A DNA stretch of 64,000 nucleotides from Caulobacter vibrioides (GTDB taxonomy: Bacteria; Pseudomonadota; Alphaproteobacteria; Caulobacterales; Caulobacteraceae): positions 3,038,001 to 3,102,000 of the forward strand of contig NZ_CP023315.3 in NCBI RefSeq assembly GCF_002310375.3. Direction: 5' to 3'. The notes beneath the pieces were generated by a model. It did not search any database. It had not been told where the DNA came from and saw only the letters and a list, made by a program, of their open reading frames with translations. Position numbers and translations under genes: made by a program. Within the stretch, counting starts at the first letter, position 1, and each line of letters starts with the position of its first letter. Positions 11,079 through 18,749 of this stretch are shown one piece after another.

Positions 11079-11204
11079 ATGAAAACCTATCCGGGCACGC
11101 GCCCCTCCCGCCCCAAGGGCCTGAACGATCCCCGCTCGACCGGCGGCCAGCCGCCCCGGCCCCGCCCGATCGATCCCGACGCGCTTCGGGGGACCAAGAC
11201 TTGA
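11079..11204 (+). CDS. Possible 41-residue proline-rich upstream peptide
   Basis: An open frame from ATG 11079 to TGA 11204 encodes a basic, Pro/Arg-rich peptide (starts MKTYPGTRPSRPKG). Its stop overlaps the TTG start of the glycosyltransferase (TTGA), the same 4-base arrangement used by real neighbours in this cluster. It may be a leader that couples translation, or an in-frame-free accident of GC-rich DNA. No Shine-Dalgarno stands out. Confidence 0.35.
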   Translation: MKTYPGTRPSRPKGLNDPRSTGGQPPRPRPIDPDALRGTKT

Positions 11205-12169
11205 GCCGGCCGCCCGCGATCGACACGCGCCCCGCCTCCGGCCCGCCCGCCGTTCCCGCCCAGGGTTCTGGCGATGTGATCGCCTATCTGGTGCTGGTTC
11301 ACCGCTATCCCGCGCAGTTCAAGCGGCTGTTTCGGGCCATCCACGATCCCGACAACTACTATCTGGTCCATGTCGACAAGAACTCGGGCCCGGCGCTGCA
11401 GGCCGAGATCCGCGACTTCCTGGCCGCCTATCCCAACGCCGCCGTGCTGGAGAGCAAGAAGGCCCTGTGGGGCGGCTACAGCCTGGTCGACGCCGAGCTG
11501 CGCGGCATGGAGACGCTGCTGGAGATGGGCCAGAACTGGGATTTCTTCATCAACCTGTCGGGCCAGGACTTTCCGCTGATGACCCAGAAGCGCATCCGCG
11601 CCTTCCTGGCGGAAAATCACGGTCGCGAGTTCATCCGGGTGCTCGATCAGGCCCGCATGCGGCCCGACACCATGGGCCGGGTGCTGCAGCATGTGGTCGA
11701 GCTGAAGGACCGCATCGTCGACACCCTGGCCACGCGGCTCTTCCTGGACGGCGCCACCCCCTACATCGGCACCCAGTGGAAGATCGTCAGCCGCGCCTTC
11801 TGCGACTTCGTCTGCCACGACCCGTCGGTCGACCGCTACAAGGCCTTCTACCGCAACACCTTCATCGCCGATGAGGGCTTCTTCCAGACCGTGATGATGA
11901 ACACGGACGTTCATGGCGAAATCATCAATGACGACAAGCGGTTGATCGACTGGATCCCCGACGGCGACATCAAGCTGCGACCCCGCACCTTCGTGGCCGC
12001 CGACGCCGCCCAGCTGACCGCCAGCGCCGACCTCTTCGCCCGCAAGTTCGACCTGCAGGAGGACGGCGAGATCTTCGACCTCCTGGAAGCCCACCTGCGC
12101 ACCCAGGACGCGGCCAATGCAGCCGCCGCGCCGGAGGTGATCGGGAAGCGGCTTCTGCAAGAGGCGTGA
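11201..12169 (+). CDS. Core-2/I-branching-type beta-1,6-N-acetylglucosaminyltransferase family protein (GT14)
   Basis: 322 codons from TTG. After a short Pro/Ala-rich head, the GT14-like domain begins at about residue 25 (VIAYLVLVHRYPAQFKRLFRAI, in pieces), with the family features DNYYLVHVDKNSG, NWDFFINLSGQDFPL and GTQWKIVSRAFCDFV, and an acidic FIADEGFFQTVMMN region near the usual catalytic Glu. Bacterial members act on capsule or surface glycans. Placement after the WbqC-like gene suggests it adds or branches a surface sugar. The next in-frame start would cut into the leader only. Confidence 0.85.
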   Translation: MSRPPAIDTRPASGPPAVPAQGSGDVIAYLVLVHRYPAQFKRLFRAIHDPDNYYLVHVDKNSGPALQAEIRDFLAAYPNAAVLESKKALWGGYSLVDAELRGMETLLEMGQNWDFFINLSGQDFPLMTQKRIRAFLAENHGREFIRVLDQARMRPDTMGRVLQHVVELKDRIVDTLATRLFLDGATPYIGTQWKIVSRAFCDFVCHDPSVDRYKAFYRNTFIADEGFFQTVMMNTDVHGEIINDDKRLIDWIPDGDIKLRPRTFVAADAAQLTASADLFARKFDLQEDGEIFDLLEAHLRTQDAANAAAAPEVIGKRLLQEA

Positions 12170-12481
12170 CGGGGGCGGCCTGGAGCGGGCGGAGGCTGAG
12201 GCGGTTTTGATCTTCGCCACGCCGCCTATCGGCGCCGCGCCACCTCCCCCGTTTCACGGGTGAGGAGGAATGACTCCCCTCCTGCCCCGCGAAGCGGGGG
12301 AGGTGGATCGCTGCGGATACGCAGCGAGACGGAGGGGGCGTTGAGAGCCAAAGGTCCGCTTCCCACCCGAAGCGGACAGCTCGCAAATCCTCCCCCGCTA
12401 GGGGGAGGATTGGAGCGCCATCCCCCTAGCGAACAGTGTTCAGATCGCCCATCCTCCCTGCATACGAAGAGGAAACCGCAC
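12170..12481. repeat. Intergenic repeat family A, copy 2, within a 312-base gap
   Basis: From about 12217 to 12340 the gap carries a divergent copy of family A (cacctcccccgt, gggggaggtgg, gacggagggggcg). A second small inverted block, tcctcccccgct with agggggaggat, follows at about 12389-12411. The last 60 bases lead into the SDR gene. I see no coding potential here. Confidence 0.75.
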
Positions 12482-13333
12482 ATGGCTCAGACAAAATCCG
12501 TCGTGATCACCGGCGTCTCGACCGGCATCGGCCATGCGGCGACCAAGGTGCTGATCGGCAAGGGCTTTCACGTCTTTGGCAGCGTCCGCAAGGCCGCCGA
12601 TAGCGCGCGGCTGAAAACCGAGTTCGGCGACGCCTTCACGCCGCTGATCTTCGACGTCGCCGACGAGGCCGCCGTGCGCGCCGCCGCGCGGCAGGTCGAG
12701 GCGGCGCTGGGCGGCGCGAGCCTCGTGGGTCTGGTCAACAACGCCGGGATCGCGGTGGCCGGGCCGCTGCTCTATCTGCCGGTCGAGGAGTTCCGCCACC
12801 AGCTGGAGGTCAATCTGACCGGGGTGCTGATCGCCACCCAGGCCTTCGCGCCGCTGCTGGGGGCGGGCGACGCGCGCCGGGGCCCGCCGGGACGGGTGGT
12901 CAATATCTCTTCGGTCGGCGGCCGCAACGCCAACCCGTTCATGGGCCCCTACTGCACGACCAAGTTTGGGCTGGAGGGCTTCTCGGAGTCGCTGCGCCGC
13001 GAGCTCCTGCCCTTCGGGGTCGACGTGGTGGTGGTAGCGCCGGGCGCGGTGGCCACCCCGATCTGGGACAAGGCCGACCAGGTGGACGTCACCCGCTACG
13101 CCAACACCCCCTACGCCAAGGCGCTGGAGCGGATGCGCGGGTTCATGCTGAGCCTTGGCAAATCAGGCCTGCCGCCCGAGCGGATCGGCGAGACCATCGC
13201 CACCGCCCTGACCGCGCCGGCGCCCAAGGTCCGCTACGTCGTCTCGCCCTCGCCGATGCAGGTGCTGATGACCGAGATCCTGCCCAAGCGGACGATCGAC
13301 AAGGCCACGGGCAAGCGGCTGGGCTTGATCTAG
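12482..13333 (+). CDS. SDR family oxidoreductase
   Basis: 283 codons. Classical short-chain dehydrogenase: cofactor loop TGVSTGIGHAA, the LVNNAGIAVAG strand, catalytic Ser in NISSVGG and the YCTTK variant of the YxxxK motif (Tyr and Lys present). The C-terminal extension contains YVVSPSPMQVL. The protein is cytoplasmic; substrate unknown. ATG 12482 follows a GAGGAAA ribosome site. It converges with the TauE gene, one base apart. Confidence 0.9.
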   Translation: MAQTKSVVITGVSTGIGHAATKVLIGKGFHVFGSVRKAADSARLKTEFGDAFTPLIFDVADEAAVRAAARQVEAALGGASLVGLVNNAGIAVAGPLLYLPVEEFRHQLEVNLTGVLIATQAFAPLLGAGDARRGPPGRVVNISSVGGRNANPFMGPYCTTKFGLEGFSESLRRELLPFGVDVVVVAPGAVATPIWDKADQVDVTRYANTPYAKALERMRGFMLSLGKSGLPPERIGETIATALTAPAPKVRYVVSPSPMQVLMTEILPKRTIDKATGKRLGLI

Positions 13334-13334
13334 C

Positions 13335-14108
13335 TCAGGCTCCTCCCAGGGCGCACCAGGCGACATAGCCCGCCGTGGCGACGATCATCACGGCGAACAG
13401 GCGCCGCGCCAGCAGGGCGCGGGCGGCCAGGCGCGGTGCGAGCTTGGCGCCGATCGCCACGCCGGCGGCGCCGCCGGCGATCAGGGCCAGGAACAGCCGG
13501 CCGTCCACCAGGCCCGAGGCCGCGTAGCTGAGGCTGGTGGCCGCGCCGAACATCGTGACAGAGACCAGCGACGAGGCCGCCGCATTGGCCAGGGTCATGC
13601 CGGTCGCCGCCATCAGGCCGGGCGCAATGAGAAAGCCGCCGCCGATGCCGAAGAAGCCCGCGGCCAGGCCCGTGGCCGCGCCCACGGGAACCAGCCGCAT
13701 CGCCTTGGCCGGATCGATCTGCACGTCGGGATCACCGGGCGAGCCGGGCGCGCGGAACATCGACAGCCCCACCGCCGCCATGGCCAGGGCGAACCAGACC
13801 AGCAGATGCTGGCCGTTGACCGCCTTGGCTAGGTGCGCCCCCAGCAGCGACCCGACGAGGCCGGGCGCGCCGAAGGTCAGGGCGCAGGGCCACTTGACCC
13901 GCCCGGCCTTGGCCTGGGCGAGGAGCCCTACGGCGGCGTTGACCGCCACAGCGGCCGCCGAGGTGCCGATCGCCACGTGCGGGTCGCGCACGCCGACGAC
14001 GTACAGGAGCAGAGGCGTGGCCAGCACCGATCCGCCGCCGCCGAACAGGGTCAGCAGCAGCGCGACCAGCGCGCCGCTCAGGGCGGCGGTCAGCAGCGAG
14101 ATGTCCAT
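13335..14108 (-). CDS. TauE/SafE family sulfite/anion exporter
   Basis: 257 codons from ATG 14108; a longer frame upstream looks like read-through of the intergenic spacer. The protein is almost entirely membrane helices (about eight), with paired glycine-rich motifs (LFGGGGSVLATPLLLYVVG in the N half, FGIGGGFLIAPGLMAATG in the C half) typical of TauE/SafE. It starts 4 bases after the rhodanese stop, so it is the last gene of the regulator-rhodanese-exporter operon and most likely exports sulfite or thiosulfate made during sulfide detoxification. Confidence 0.9.
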   Translation of the reverse strand: MDISLLTAALSGALVALLLTLFGGGGSVLATPLLLYVVGVRDPHVAIGTSAAAVAVNAAVGLLAQAKAGRVKWPCALTFGAPGLVGSLLGAHLAKAVNGQHLLVWFALAMAAVGLSMFRAPGSPGDPDVQIDPAKAMRLVPVGAATGLAAGFFGIGGGFLIAPGLMAATGMTLANAAASSLVSVTMFGAATSLSYAASGLVDGRLFLALIAGGAAGVAIGAKLAPRLAARALLARRLFAVMIVATAGYVAWCALGGA

Positions 14109-14112
14109 GGCC

Positions 14113-14649
14113 TCACGCCACCGCCGGCCGGTTCCACGGGGCCAGGGCCAAGAGGCGGGCCATGCCGCAGAAACCGGTGACGCCCGCAAAGGTCAGGCCG
14201 GCGCCGACGAAGCCGGCGAGCCCGAAGAACAGCGGCGAAACCAGCAAGCCCAGCACGACGCCGATCAGAACCAGCACCCCGGCCCCGATCTGCACCTGGC
14301 GCATCATTTCCAGCGGCGCCTTCTCGTTCCGTTCAACCGGCAGGCCGGCGGCGTCCCAGGCGTCTAGACCGCCCTCCAGCACGAAGGCGCCCGTCCCACA
14401 AACCTGGGCCAGGCGCTGGCCGTTGGCGCCGGTGCGCATGCCCGTGCGGCAGGTGAAGATCACCTCGCGGGCGTCGGGCAGGCCCAGCCCTTGGGCTTCA
14501 AGGGTGGAGAGCGGGCGGGACAAGGCGCCCCGCGCGCGGCGGCGGGCGAACTCGTCAGCTTCGCGGATGTCGACCAGCACGGCCCGGCCATCGGCCAGGC
14601 GTTGGGCGGCGTCGTCAGGTTTCAGCGGGGTGGGAGACAGCGTGGTCAT
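14113..14649 (-). CDS. Rhodanese-domain protein with C-terminal membrane segments
   Basis: 178 codons. The rhodanese domain spans about residues 1-105, with the active Cys in FTCRTGMRTGANG. After it come two hydrophobic helices (GVLVLIGVVLGLLVS and the LAGFVGAGLTFAGVTGFCG region) like those of DUF2892 proteins, anchoring the enzyme at the inner membrane. It would shuttle sulfane sulfur beside the TauE exporter. Its start lies 35 bases inside the end of the ArsR-family gene, implying coupled translation. Confidence 0.9.
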   Translation of the reverse strand: MTTLSPTPLKPDDAAQRLADGRAVLVDIREADEFARRRARGALSRPLSTLEAQGLGLPDAREVIFTCRTGMRTGANGQRLAQVCGTGAFVLEGGLDAWDAAGLPVERNEKAPLEMMRQVQIGAGVLVLIGVVLGLLVSPLFFGLAGFVGAGLTFAGVTGFCGMARLLALAPWNRPAVA

Positions 14650-14986
14650 CGGGGGCGCTTTCGGCTGGAGGGCAAAAGATCTCCGCGAGCGTCGCCACCA
14701 CCTTCAAGGCGGCGGGGTCGGCGATCCGGTACCAGACCGTGGTGGCTTCGCGGCGCGCGGCCACGACGCCCTCGTCGCGCAGCACCGCCAAGTGCTGGGA
14801 CAAGGCCGACTGCGACAGGCCGACGAGAGGCTGGATCTGCCCCACCGACCGTTCGCCCTCGGCGAGCTGGCAAAGGATCATCAACCGCCGCTCGTTGCCC
14901 AGGGCGCGCAGAAGCTTGGCGGCTTCAGCGGCGCTGGCCTCGAACTGGCTGACGGAGAAACGCGAAAGATCGAACATGAGCGCCAT
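14615..14986 (-). CDS. bigR: ArsR-family persulfide-responsive repressor (BigR type)
   Basis: 123 codons from ATG 14986; an internal ATG at 14977 is an equally possible start. Winged helix with recognition helix LSQSALSQHLAVLRDEGVV. Two cysteines, in MILCQL (residue 39) and EIFCPP (residue 105), are 66 residues apart, the same separation as the redox pair Cys42/Cys108 that forms the disulfide or tetrasulfide in known BigR. With a divergent persulfide-dioxygenase-like gene and a rhodanese and TauE downstream, the locus matches bigR operons. It should repress both directions from the shared spacer. Confidence 0.88.
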   Translation of the reverse strand: MALMFDLSRFSVSQFEASAAEAAKLLRALGNERRLMILCQLAEGERSVGQIQPLVGLSQSALSQHLAVLRDEGVVAARREATTVWYRIADPAALKVVATLAEIFCPPAESAPDDHAVSHPAET

Positions 14987-15022
14987 ATATTAGCTTGTTC
15001 TAAATTAGCAAGTCCTTATATG
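14984..15022. promoter_or_regulatory. Divergent AT-rich operator between bigR and the hydrolase
   Basis: This AT-rich stretch between the divergent starts contains the imperfect palindrome CTTG-N11-CAAG (14994-15012) inside a tatatta...cttatat context. Known BigR sites are AT-rich palindromes at this position, so it is the likely operator covering both promoters. Confidence 0.6.
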
Positions 15023-15050
15023 AAGGCCGTGCTGCAGAAAGGCTCTGACC

Positions 15051-15911
15051 ATGCGACCCGACGTTCAAGCGTTTTTCGACACCGCGACCTTCACCGCCAG
15101 CTATCTGGTGGTGGATCCGGCCACCAAGACCGCCGCGATCATCGACCCGGTGCTGGATTTCGAACCCAAGGCGGGCAAGCTCTCCACCACCTCGGCCGAC
15201 GCCCTGCTGGCGGCGGTGCGCGACCAGGGCCTGCACCTGGCCTATGTCCTGGAGACCCACGCCCACGCCGATCACCTGTCGGCCGCCGACCTGATCCGCC
15301 GCCAGACCGGCGCGAAGATCGTCATCGGCGCCAAGATCACCGAGGTCCAGAAGGCCTTCATTCCCGTGTTCGAGGCCGATGTGGCCGCCGATGGCGCGGT
15401 GTTCGACGTGCTGATGGAGGAAGGCGACGTCCTGCCGCTGGGCGAACTGTCGATCGCGGCGCTACATACCCCCGGCCACACGCCGGCCTGCCTGACCTAT
15501 CGGATCGGCGACGCCGCCTTTGTCGGCGACACCCTGTTCATGCCCGACTACGGCACCGCCCGCGCCGACTTCCCCGGCGGCGACGCGCGCACGCTATATC
15601 GCTCGATCCAGAAGGTGCTGGCCCTGCCGCCGGAGACCCGGGTCTTCGTTGGCCACGACTACCTGCCCGCCGGCCGCGACACGTACCGCTGGGAGACGAC
15701 GGTGGCCGAGGAACGGGCGCGCAACATCCATGTGGGCGGCGGCGCCCGGGAGGACGACTTCGTGGCCATGCGCCAGGCCCGCGACGCCACCTTGGCCGCC
15801 CCGACCCTGATCCTGCCGTCGCTGCAGGTGAACATCCGCGCCGGCGCCCTGCCCGACCCGACGGTGGCGGGGAACATCTTCCTGCGCCTGCCGGTGACCT
15901 GGGCGGCGTAG
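15051..15911 (+). CDS. MBL-fold persulfide dioxygenase-like hydrolase (Blh type)
   Basis: 286 codons. The metallo-beta-lactamase metal motif THAHADHLS is near residue 68, followed by LHTPGHTPA, FVGDTLF and the distal VFVGHDY His. The early segment ATFTASYLVVDP and the RQARDATL tail are those of ETHE1/Blh proteins, which oxidise glutathione persulfide to sulfite using iron. Divergent from bigR and controlled by the same spacer; the sulfite would leave via the TauE exporter. Confidence 0.9.
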   Translation: MRPDVQAFFDTATFTASYLVVDPATKTAAIIDPVLDFEPKAGKLSTTSADALLAAVRDQGLHLAYVLETHAHADHLSAADLIRRQTGAKIVIGAKITEVQKAFIPVFEADVAADGAVFDVLMEEGDVLPLGELSIAALHTPGHTPACLTYRIGDAAFVGDTLFMPDYGTARADFPGGDARTLYRSIQKVLALPPETRVFVGHDYLPAGRDTYRWETTVAEERARNIHVGGGAREDDFVAMRQARDATLAAPTLILPSLQVNIRAGALPDPTVAGNIFLRLPVTWAA

Positions 15912-15916
15912 GGGCT

Positions 15917-15968
15917 GTATCGTAACGCGACACACGCCCTTGATATTCGTGTCGCGTCGCGATACAAA
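15917..15968 (+). promoter_or_regulatory. higBA promoter overlapped by a long inverted repeat operator
   Basis: Arms at 15917-15934 (gtatcgtaacgcgacac...) and 15948-15965 (...gtgtcgcgtcgcgatac) are near-perfect inverted copies. A promoter-like TTGATA (15940-15945), 17-base spacer and TACAAA (15963-15968) is embedded so that the second arm fills the spacer. This is the arrangement expected for autorepression by a HigA-HigB complex. Confidence 0.75.
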
Positions 15969-15985
15969 TCGCTTTGGAGACGGCG

Positions 15986-16273
15986 ATGGCGATCCAGAGC
16001 TTCAAGGACCTGCGCGCGAAGGCCATCCTCGACGGGGTGACGCCCGGAAAAGGTTTTCCGTCCGACCTCATCAGGGTCGCCAAGCGCAAGTTGGAGATGC
16101 TGGAAGCCGCCGTCGTCCTGAACGACCTCCGTACGCCACCGGGCAATCGGCTCGAAGCCTTGTCCGGACACCGTAAGGGTCAGCATTCGATCCGTGTCAA
16201 CGATCAGTTCCGGCTGGTCTTTGTCTGGACCGAAGCAGGACCGGCGGAGGTCGAGTTCGTGGATTATCACTGA
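15986..16273 (+). CDS. higB: HigB-type toxin (RelE/ParE superfamily)
   Basis: 95 codons from ATG 15986, with GGAG 6 bases before it. The compact RelE-fold body has the HigB landmarks LEALSGHRKGQHSIRVNDQFR and a terminal VEFVDYH. HigB toxins cleave mRNA on the ribosome. The toxin precedes its antitoxin, which is typical for higBA. In C. crescentus a higBA pair is known to be under SOS control, but I see no LexA-type GTTC-N7-GTTC box in this promoter. Confidence 0.9.
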   Translation: MAIQSFKDLRAKAILDGVTPGKGFPSDLIRVAKRKLEMLEAAVVLNDLRTPPGNRLEALSGHRKGQHSIRVNDQFRLVFVWTEAGPAEVEFVDYH

Positions 16274-16305
16274 GCGCCGCCGGCGCTCAGAACAGGAGGC
16301 GACCG

Positions 16306-16620
16306 ATGCGCATGGACATCGCTGAGGGCAACGATCCCCTTGCCCCGGTCCATCCGGGCGAGATCCTGCTGGAAGAGTTCTTGAAGCCCTATGGCCTCAC
16401 GCCCGGCCGCGTCGCGGCCCGGCTTCACATCGCTCGCCCCCGGATCGAGAAGCTCGTTCGGGGTCAAACGCCGGTGACCATCGACACCGCGCTGCGCCTG
16501 GAGCGCCTGTTCGGCGCCAGCGCGCAGTTCTGGCTCAATCTGCAGAACCGCTACGACCTGGAAATGGCCAAGCGAGGCGTCGCGCCGGACATCGCCAGCA
16601 TCGAGCCGTTCGCGGCTTAG
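16306..16620 (+). CDS. higA: HigA-type antitoxin, XRE helix-turn-helix
   Basis: 104 codons. The family signature HPGEILLEEFLKPYGLTPGRVA leads into an HTH (about 35-60, RLHIARPRIEKLVRGQTPV) and the C-terminal FGASAQFWLNLQNRYDLE motif. It neutralises HigB and should bind the inverted repeat ahead of higB. An AGGAGG ribosome site lies before ATG 16306. The 32-base spacing to higB fits a bicistronic transcript. Confidence 0.93.
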   Translation: MRMDIAEGNDPLAPVHPGEILLEEFLKPYGLTPGRVAARLHIARPRIEKLVRGQTPVTIDTALRLERLFGASAQFWLNLQNRYDLEMAKRGVAPDIASIEPFAA

Positions 16621-16668
16621 AGCCTCGCGCGTCAAAACGGACTCGTTTTGACGCGATAACGAGGCTCT
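16620..16668. terminator. Long hairpin after higA
   Basis: Outer arms gagcctcg/cgaggctc and inner arms cgcgtcaaaac/gttttgacgcg form a nested perfect stem with a 6-base loop and a small bulge. It lies directly at the higA stop and converges with pseI, so it may terminate both transcripts. There is no long T tract. Confidence 0.55.
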
Positions 16669-16681
16669 AAAATCAAACACT

Positions 16682-16732
16682 TAGAGCGTAACTTACGCCG
16701 AAACCGGTTCCCACTTTCGGCGTCACGCTCTA
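16682..16732. repeat. Palindromic intergenic repeat containing the aaaccggttccc core
   Basis: Ends tagagcgt and acgctcta are inverted around a gccgaaaccggttcccac core. The element resembles a dispersed palindrome common in alphaproteobacterial genomes (from memory). It overlaps the pseI stop codon. A shorter related piece, ggaccggtttccgaaaag, occurs at about 60790-60807. Confidence 0.6.
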
Positions 16733-17800
16733 ACCCACCATCGACCAGTCTAGCGGCTCGCCGCGGGCGAGATCCCGGGTGGCCTTGCCGGCCAGCACCT
16801 TGTCGAGATCGGCCGGCGGCAGGCCGTTGCCGGGGCGGACCGAGCGGACATTGGCTCGCGTCAGGGGCTCGCCGGCCTTGACGTCGGCGGTGACGTACAG
16901 CGAGCGGCGGAAGAGCAGGCTCGTGGCCTCCGAGCCCAGCACGTCATAGTGCGCGCGGCCCAGCGCCGCCCAGGCGTTCTTGGTGTCGTCCACAAGGGCC
17001 TTGAACTCGGCGGGCTCCAGGCTGAAGGCCGCATCGGGGCCGCCGTCGGCGCGGGCCAGGGTGAAGTGCTTCTCGACCGCGCAGGCGCCCAGGCTCACCG
17101 CCGCCACCGAGGCGGCCGTGCCCGGCGTGTGGTCCGACAGGCCGATCGGGCAGCCGAAACGCGCGGCCATGTCCGGCACGGTCCGCACATTGGCGTCGGC
17201 GAACGTGGCCGGATAGCTCGACACGCAGTGCAGCAGCAGCACGCCCGGCGCGCCGGCGGTCAGGGCCGTATCGAGCGCCGTCTGCATCTCGGTCAGGTTG
17301 GCCATGCCGGTCGAAATGATCAGCGGCTTGCCCTTGGCGGCGGCGTACTTGATCAGCGGCAGGTCGACGGCCTCGAACGAGGCGATCTTGAAGGCCGGCG
17401 CGCCCAGGCTGTCCAGGAGGTCGACGGCGGTCTCGTCAAAGGGGCTGGAGAAGATGGTCACACCGCGCTGGCGGGCGCGCTCGAAGATAGCCGCGTGCCA
17501 CTCGAACGGGGTGTGGGCCTCTTCGTAGAGCTCATAGAGCGTCCGGCCGTCCCACAGGCCGCCGTGGATCTTGAACTCGGGCCGGTCGACATCCAGCGTG
17601 ATGGTGTCGGCGGTGTAGGTCTGGATCTTGATCGCGTCGCAGCCGGTGTCGGCGGCGGCGTCGACCATGGCCAGACAGCGCTCGAGGCTGCCGTTGTGGT
17701 TCCCCGACAGCTCGCAGATCACATAGGGCGAATTATCGGCGCCGATCTTGCGGCCATTTATCTCGATAGAAGGCGGGATTTCAACGAAGGGTGCGGACAT
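16730..17800 (-). CDS. pseI: Pseudaminic acid synthase (NeuB family)
   Basis: 356 codons. The NeuB TIM barrel begins with ISCELSGNHNG-type residues (here VICELSGNHNGSLERCL) and includes FSSPFDETAVDLLDSLG, KIASFEAVDLPLI, ISTGMANLTEMQ and GLSDHTPGTAASVAAVSLGA. A C-terminal SAF antifreeze-like domain (about 290-356) ends in RDLARGEPLDWSMVG. It condenses phosphoenolpyruvate with the PseG product to form pseudaminic acid, used for flagellin glycosylation in Caulobacter. It is separated from pseG by the sulfide and higBA loci and read from the other strand. Confidence 0.93.
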   Translation of the reverse strand: MSAPFVEIPPSIEINGRKIGADNSPYVICELSGNHNGSLERCLAMVDAAADTGCDAIKIQTYTADTITLDVDRPEFKIHGGLWDGRTLYELYEEAHTPFEWHAAIFERARQRGVTIFSSPFDETAVDLLDSLGAPAFKIASFEAVDLPLIKYAAAKGKPLIISTGMANLTEMQTALDTALTAGAPGVLLLHCVSSYPATFADANVRTVPDMAARFGCPIGLSDHTPGTAASVAAVSLGACAVEKHFTLARADGGPDAAFSLEPAEFKALVDDTKNAWAALGRAHYDVLGSEATSLLFRRSLYVTADVKAGEPLTRANVRSVRPGNGLPPADLDKVLAGKATRDLARGEPLDWSMVG

Positions 17801-17923
17801 GGGGGCGCTCGCTTTTATCCCCAGAACATTAACCTCGAAATCGTAGACGAGACGTCAACCGAAATACAATCTAGGGGAGATCAAGAAGGTCGATACGATT
17901 TCAGCGCAAGGCGCGGGGGTGCA

Positions 17924-18184
17924 TTGTCGAAGGGCGACAAGCTTTTGCAGGCGATGATGCGCAATCCCGCAGGCGATTGGCGCATTTCCGACGTCGAGGT
18001 CGTCTGCACACAATACGGCCTAAGCTGCAGCCCGCCCACGGGCGGTGGCTCGCACTATCGGGTTTCTCACCCTAAACTCTTTGAAATTCTTACCATTCCA
18101 GCCCGCCGCCCGATCAAGCCGATATACATCAAGCAGCTCGTCGCCTATATTGAGAGAATAGTGAGGCCAGCGAATGATCCGTAG
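17924..18184 (+). CDS. hicA: HicA-type mRNA interferase toxin
   Basis: About 86 codons from TTG 17924, chosen because no in-frame ATG or GTG lies nearby upstream and a purine-rich ggcgcggggg precedes it. The HicA double-stranded-RNA-binding-like fold is shown by KLLQAMMRNPAGDW, the active His in GGGSHYRVSHP, and the final KPIYIKQLVAYIERI helix. It degrades mRNA when free of HicB. It overlaps hicB by 11 bases. Confidence 0.85.
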   Translation: MSKGDKLLQAMMRNPAGDWRISDVEVVCTQYGLSCSPPTGGGSHYRVSHPKLFEILTIPARRPIKPIYIKQLVAYIERIVRPANDP

Positions 18185-18401
18185 GCGCAACTACAGAATC
18201 GTTCTCAAGACGCTGTCTGTCGAAGACGGCGGCGGCTACCTTGCGACGGTTCCCGATCTTCCCGGATGCATGTCGGACGGCGCGACCGAGGCTGAGGTTC
18301 TCACGAACATTGAGGACGCGATCGCCCAATGGATCGATCACGCCGTGTCTGAGGGCCGCAAGATTCCAGAGCCCGATAGGCACTATCGGTACGGGACTTA
18401 A
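18174..18401 (+). CDS. hicB: HicB-type antitoxin
   Basis: 75 codons. The partial RNase-H fold signature of HicB is present: GGGYLATVPDLPGCMSDGATEAEVLTNIEDAI, in consecutive segments, then WIDHAVSEGRKIPEP. There is no C-terminal HTH or RHH domain, so this is the short HicB form and operator binding may need the complex or another protein. ATG 18174 lies inside the end of hicA. Confidence 0.9.
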   Translation: MIRRRNYRIVLKTLSVEDGGGYLATVPDLPGCMSDGATEAEVLTNIEDAIAQWIDHAVSEGRKIPEPDRHYRYGT

Positions 18402-18414
18402 GAGCCCCGTACCG
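18387..18414 (+). terminator. Hairpin spanning the hicB stop codon
   Basis: Perfect 9-bp arms cggtacggg and cccgtaccg enclose a loop that contains the hicB TAA (18399-18401). It probably marks the transcript end, though no T tract follows. Confidence 0.45.
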
Positions 18415-18464
18415 TCACGCTGAGAGCGTCGCTTCCGTTGAATTCGGACGTCGTGGACGAGCCG

Positions 18465-18725
18465 TCAATCGCAGCCGCCGCCGCCGCCATCTGCGCTGCA
18501 GTCGCCGCCAGAGTTGCTGGAGCCGCCGTCGGCGACCACGCCGCCGTCGCCGTTGTTCTTTGCCTTCTTGTCAGACGCCACCGACGCCGCGTGGGCCGTC
18601 ACGCCCAGGCCGCCGCCGATGGCGACGCCGAGACCAATCCCCAGCGCCAGATTATCCAGCGCCAGGCCCAGGGCGACGCCAATCGCGATCCCTGCGCCCA
18701 TGCCGATCGGCAAGCCTGCCTTCAT
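18465..18725 (-). CDS. Small glycine-rich membrane-active-looking protein
   Basis: 86 codons from ATG 18725 with GGGGAC just upstream. The first 45 residues are a glycine/alanine zipper (repeats of GxxxG as in GIAIGVALGLALDNLALGIG) that could insert in membrane. The rest is low-complexity Gly/Asp/Ser with two cysteines near the end. Glycine-zipper segments occur in small outer-membrane proteins and bacteriocin precursors, but no recognisable leader cleavage or family signature is present. It runs opposite to hicAB. Confidence 0.6.
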   Translation of the reverse strand: MKAGLPIGMGAGIAIGVALGLALDNLALGIGLGVAIGGGLGVTAHAASVASDKKAKNNGDGGVVADGGSSNSGGDCSADGGGGGCD

Positions 18726-18749
18726 AACGTCCCCCTCAATCGGCCGATC

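Noticed and set aside
10882..11226. Open frame on the minus strand between the WbqC-like and glycosyltransferase genes
   Set aside because: Arg/Gly-rich low-complexity product with no ribosome site, overlapping the probable leader of the glycosyltransferase.
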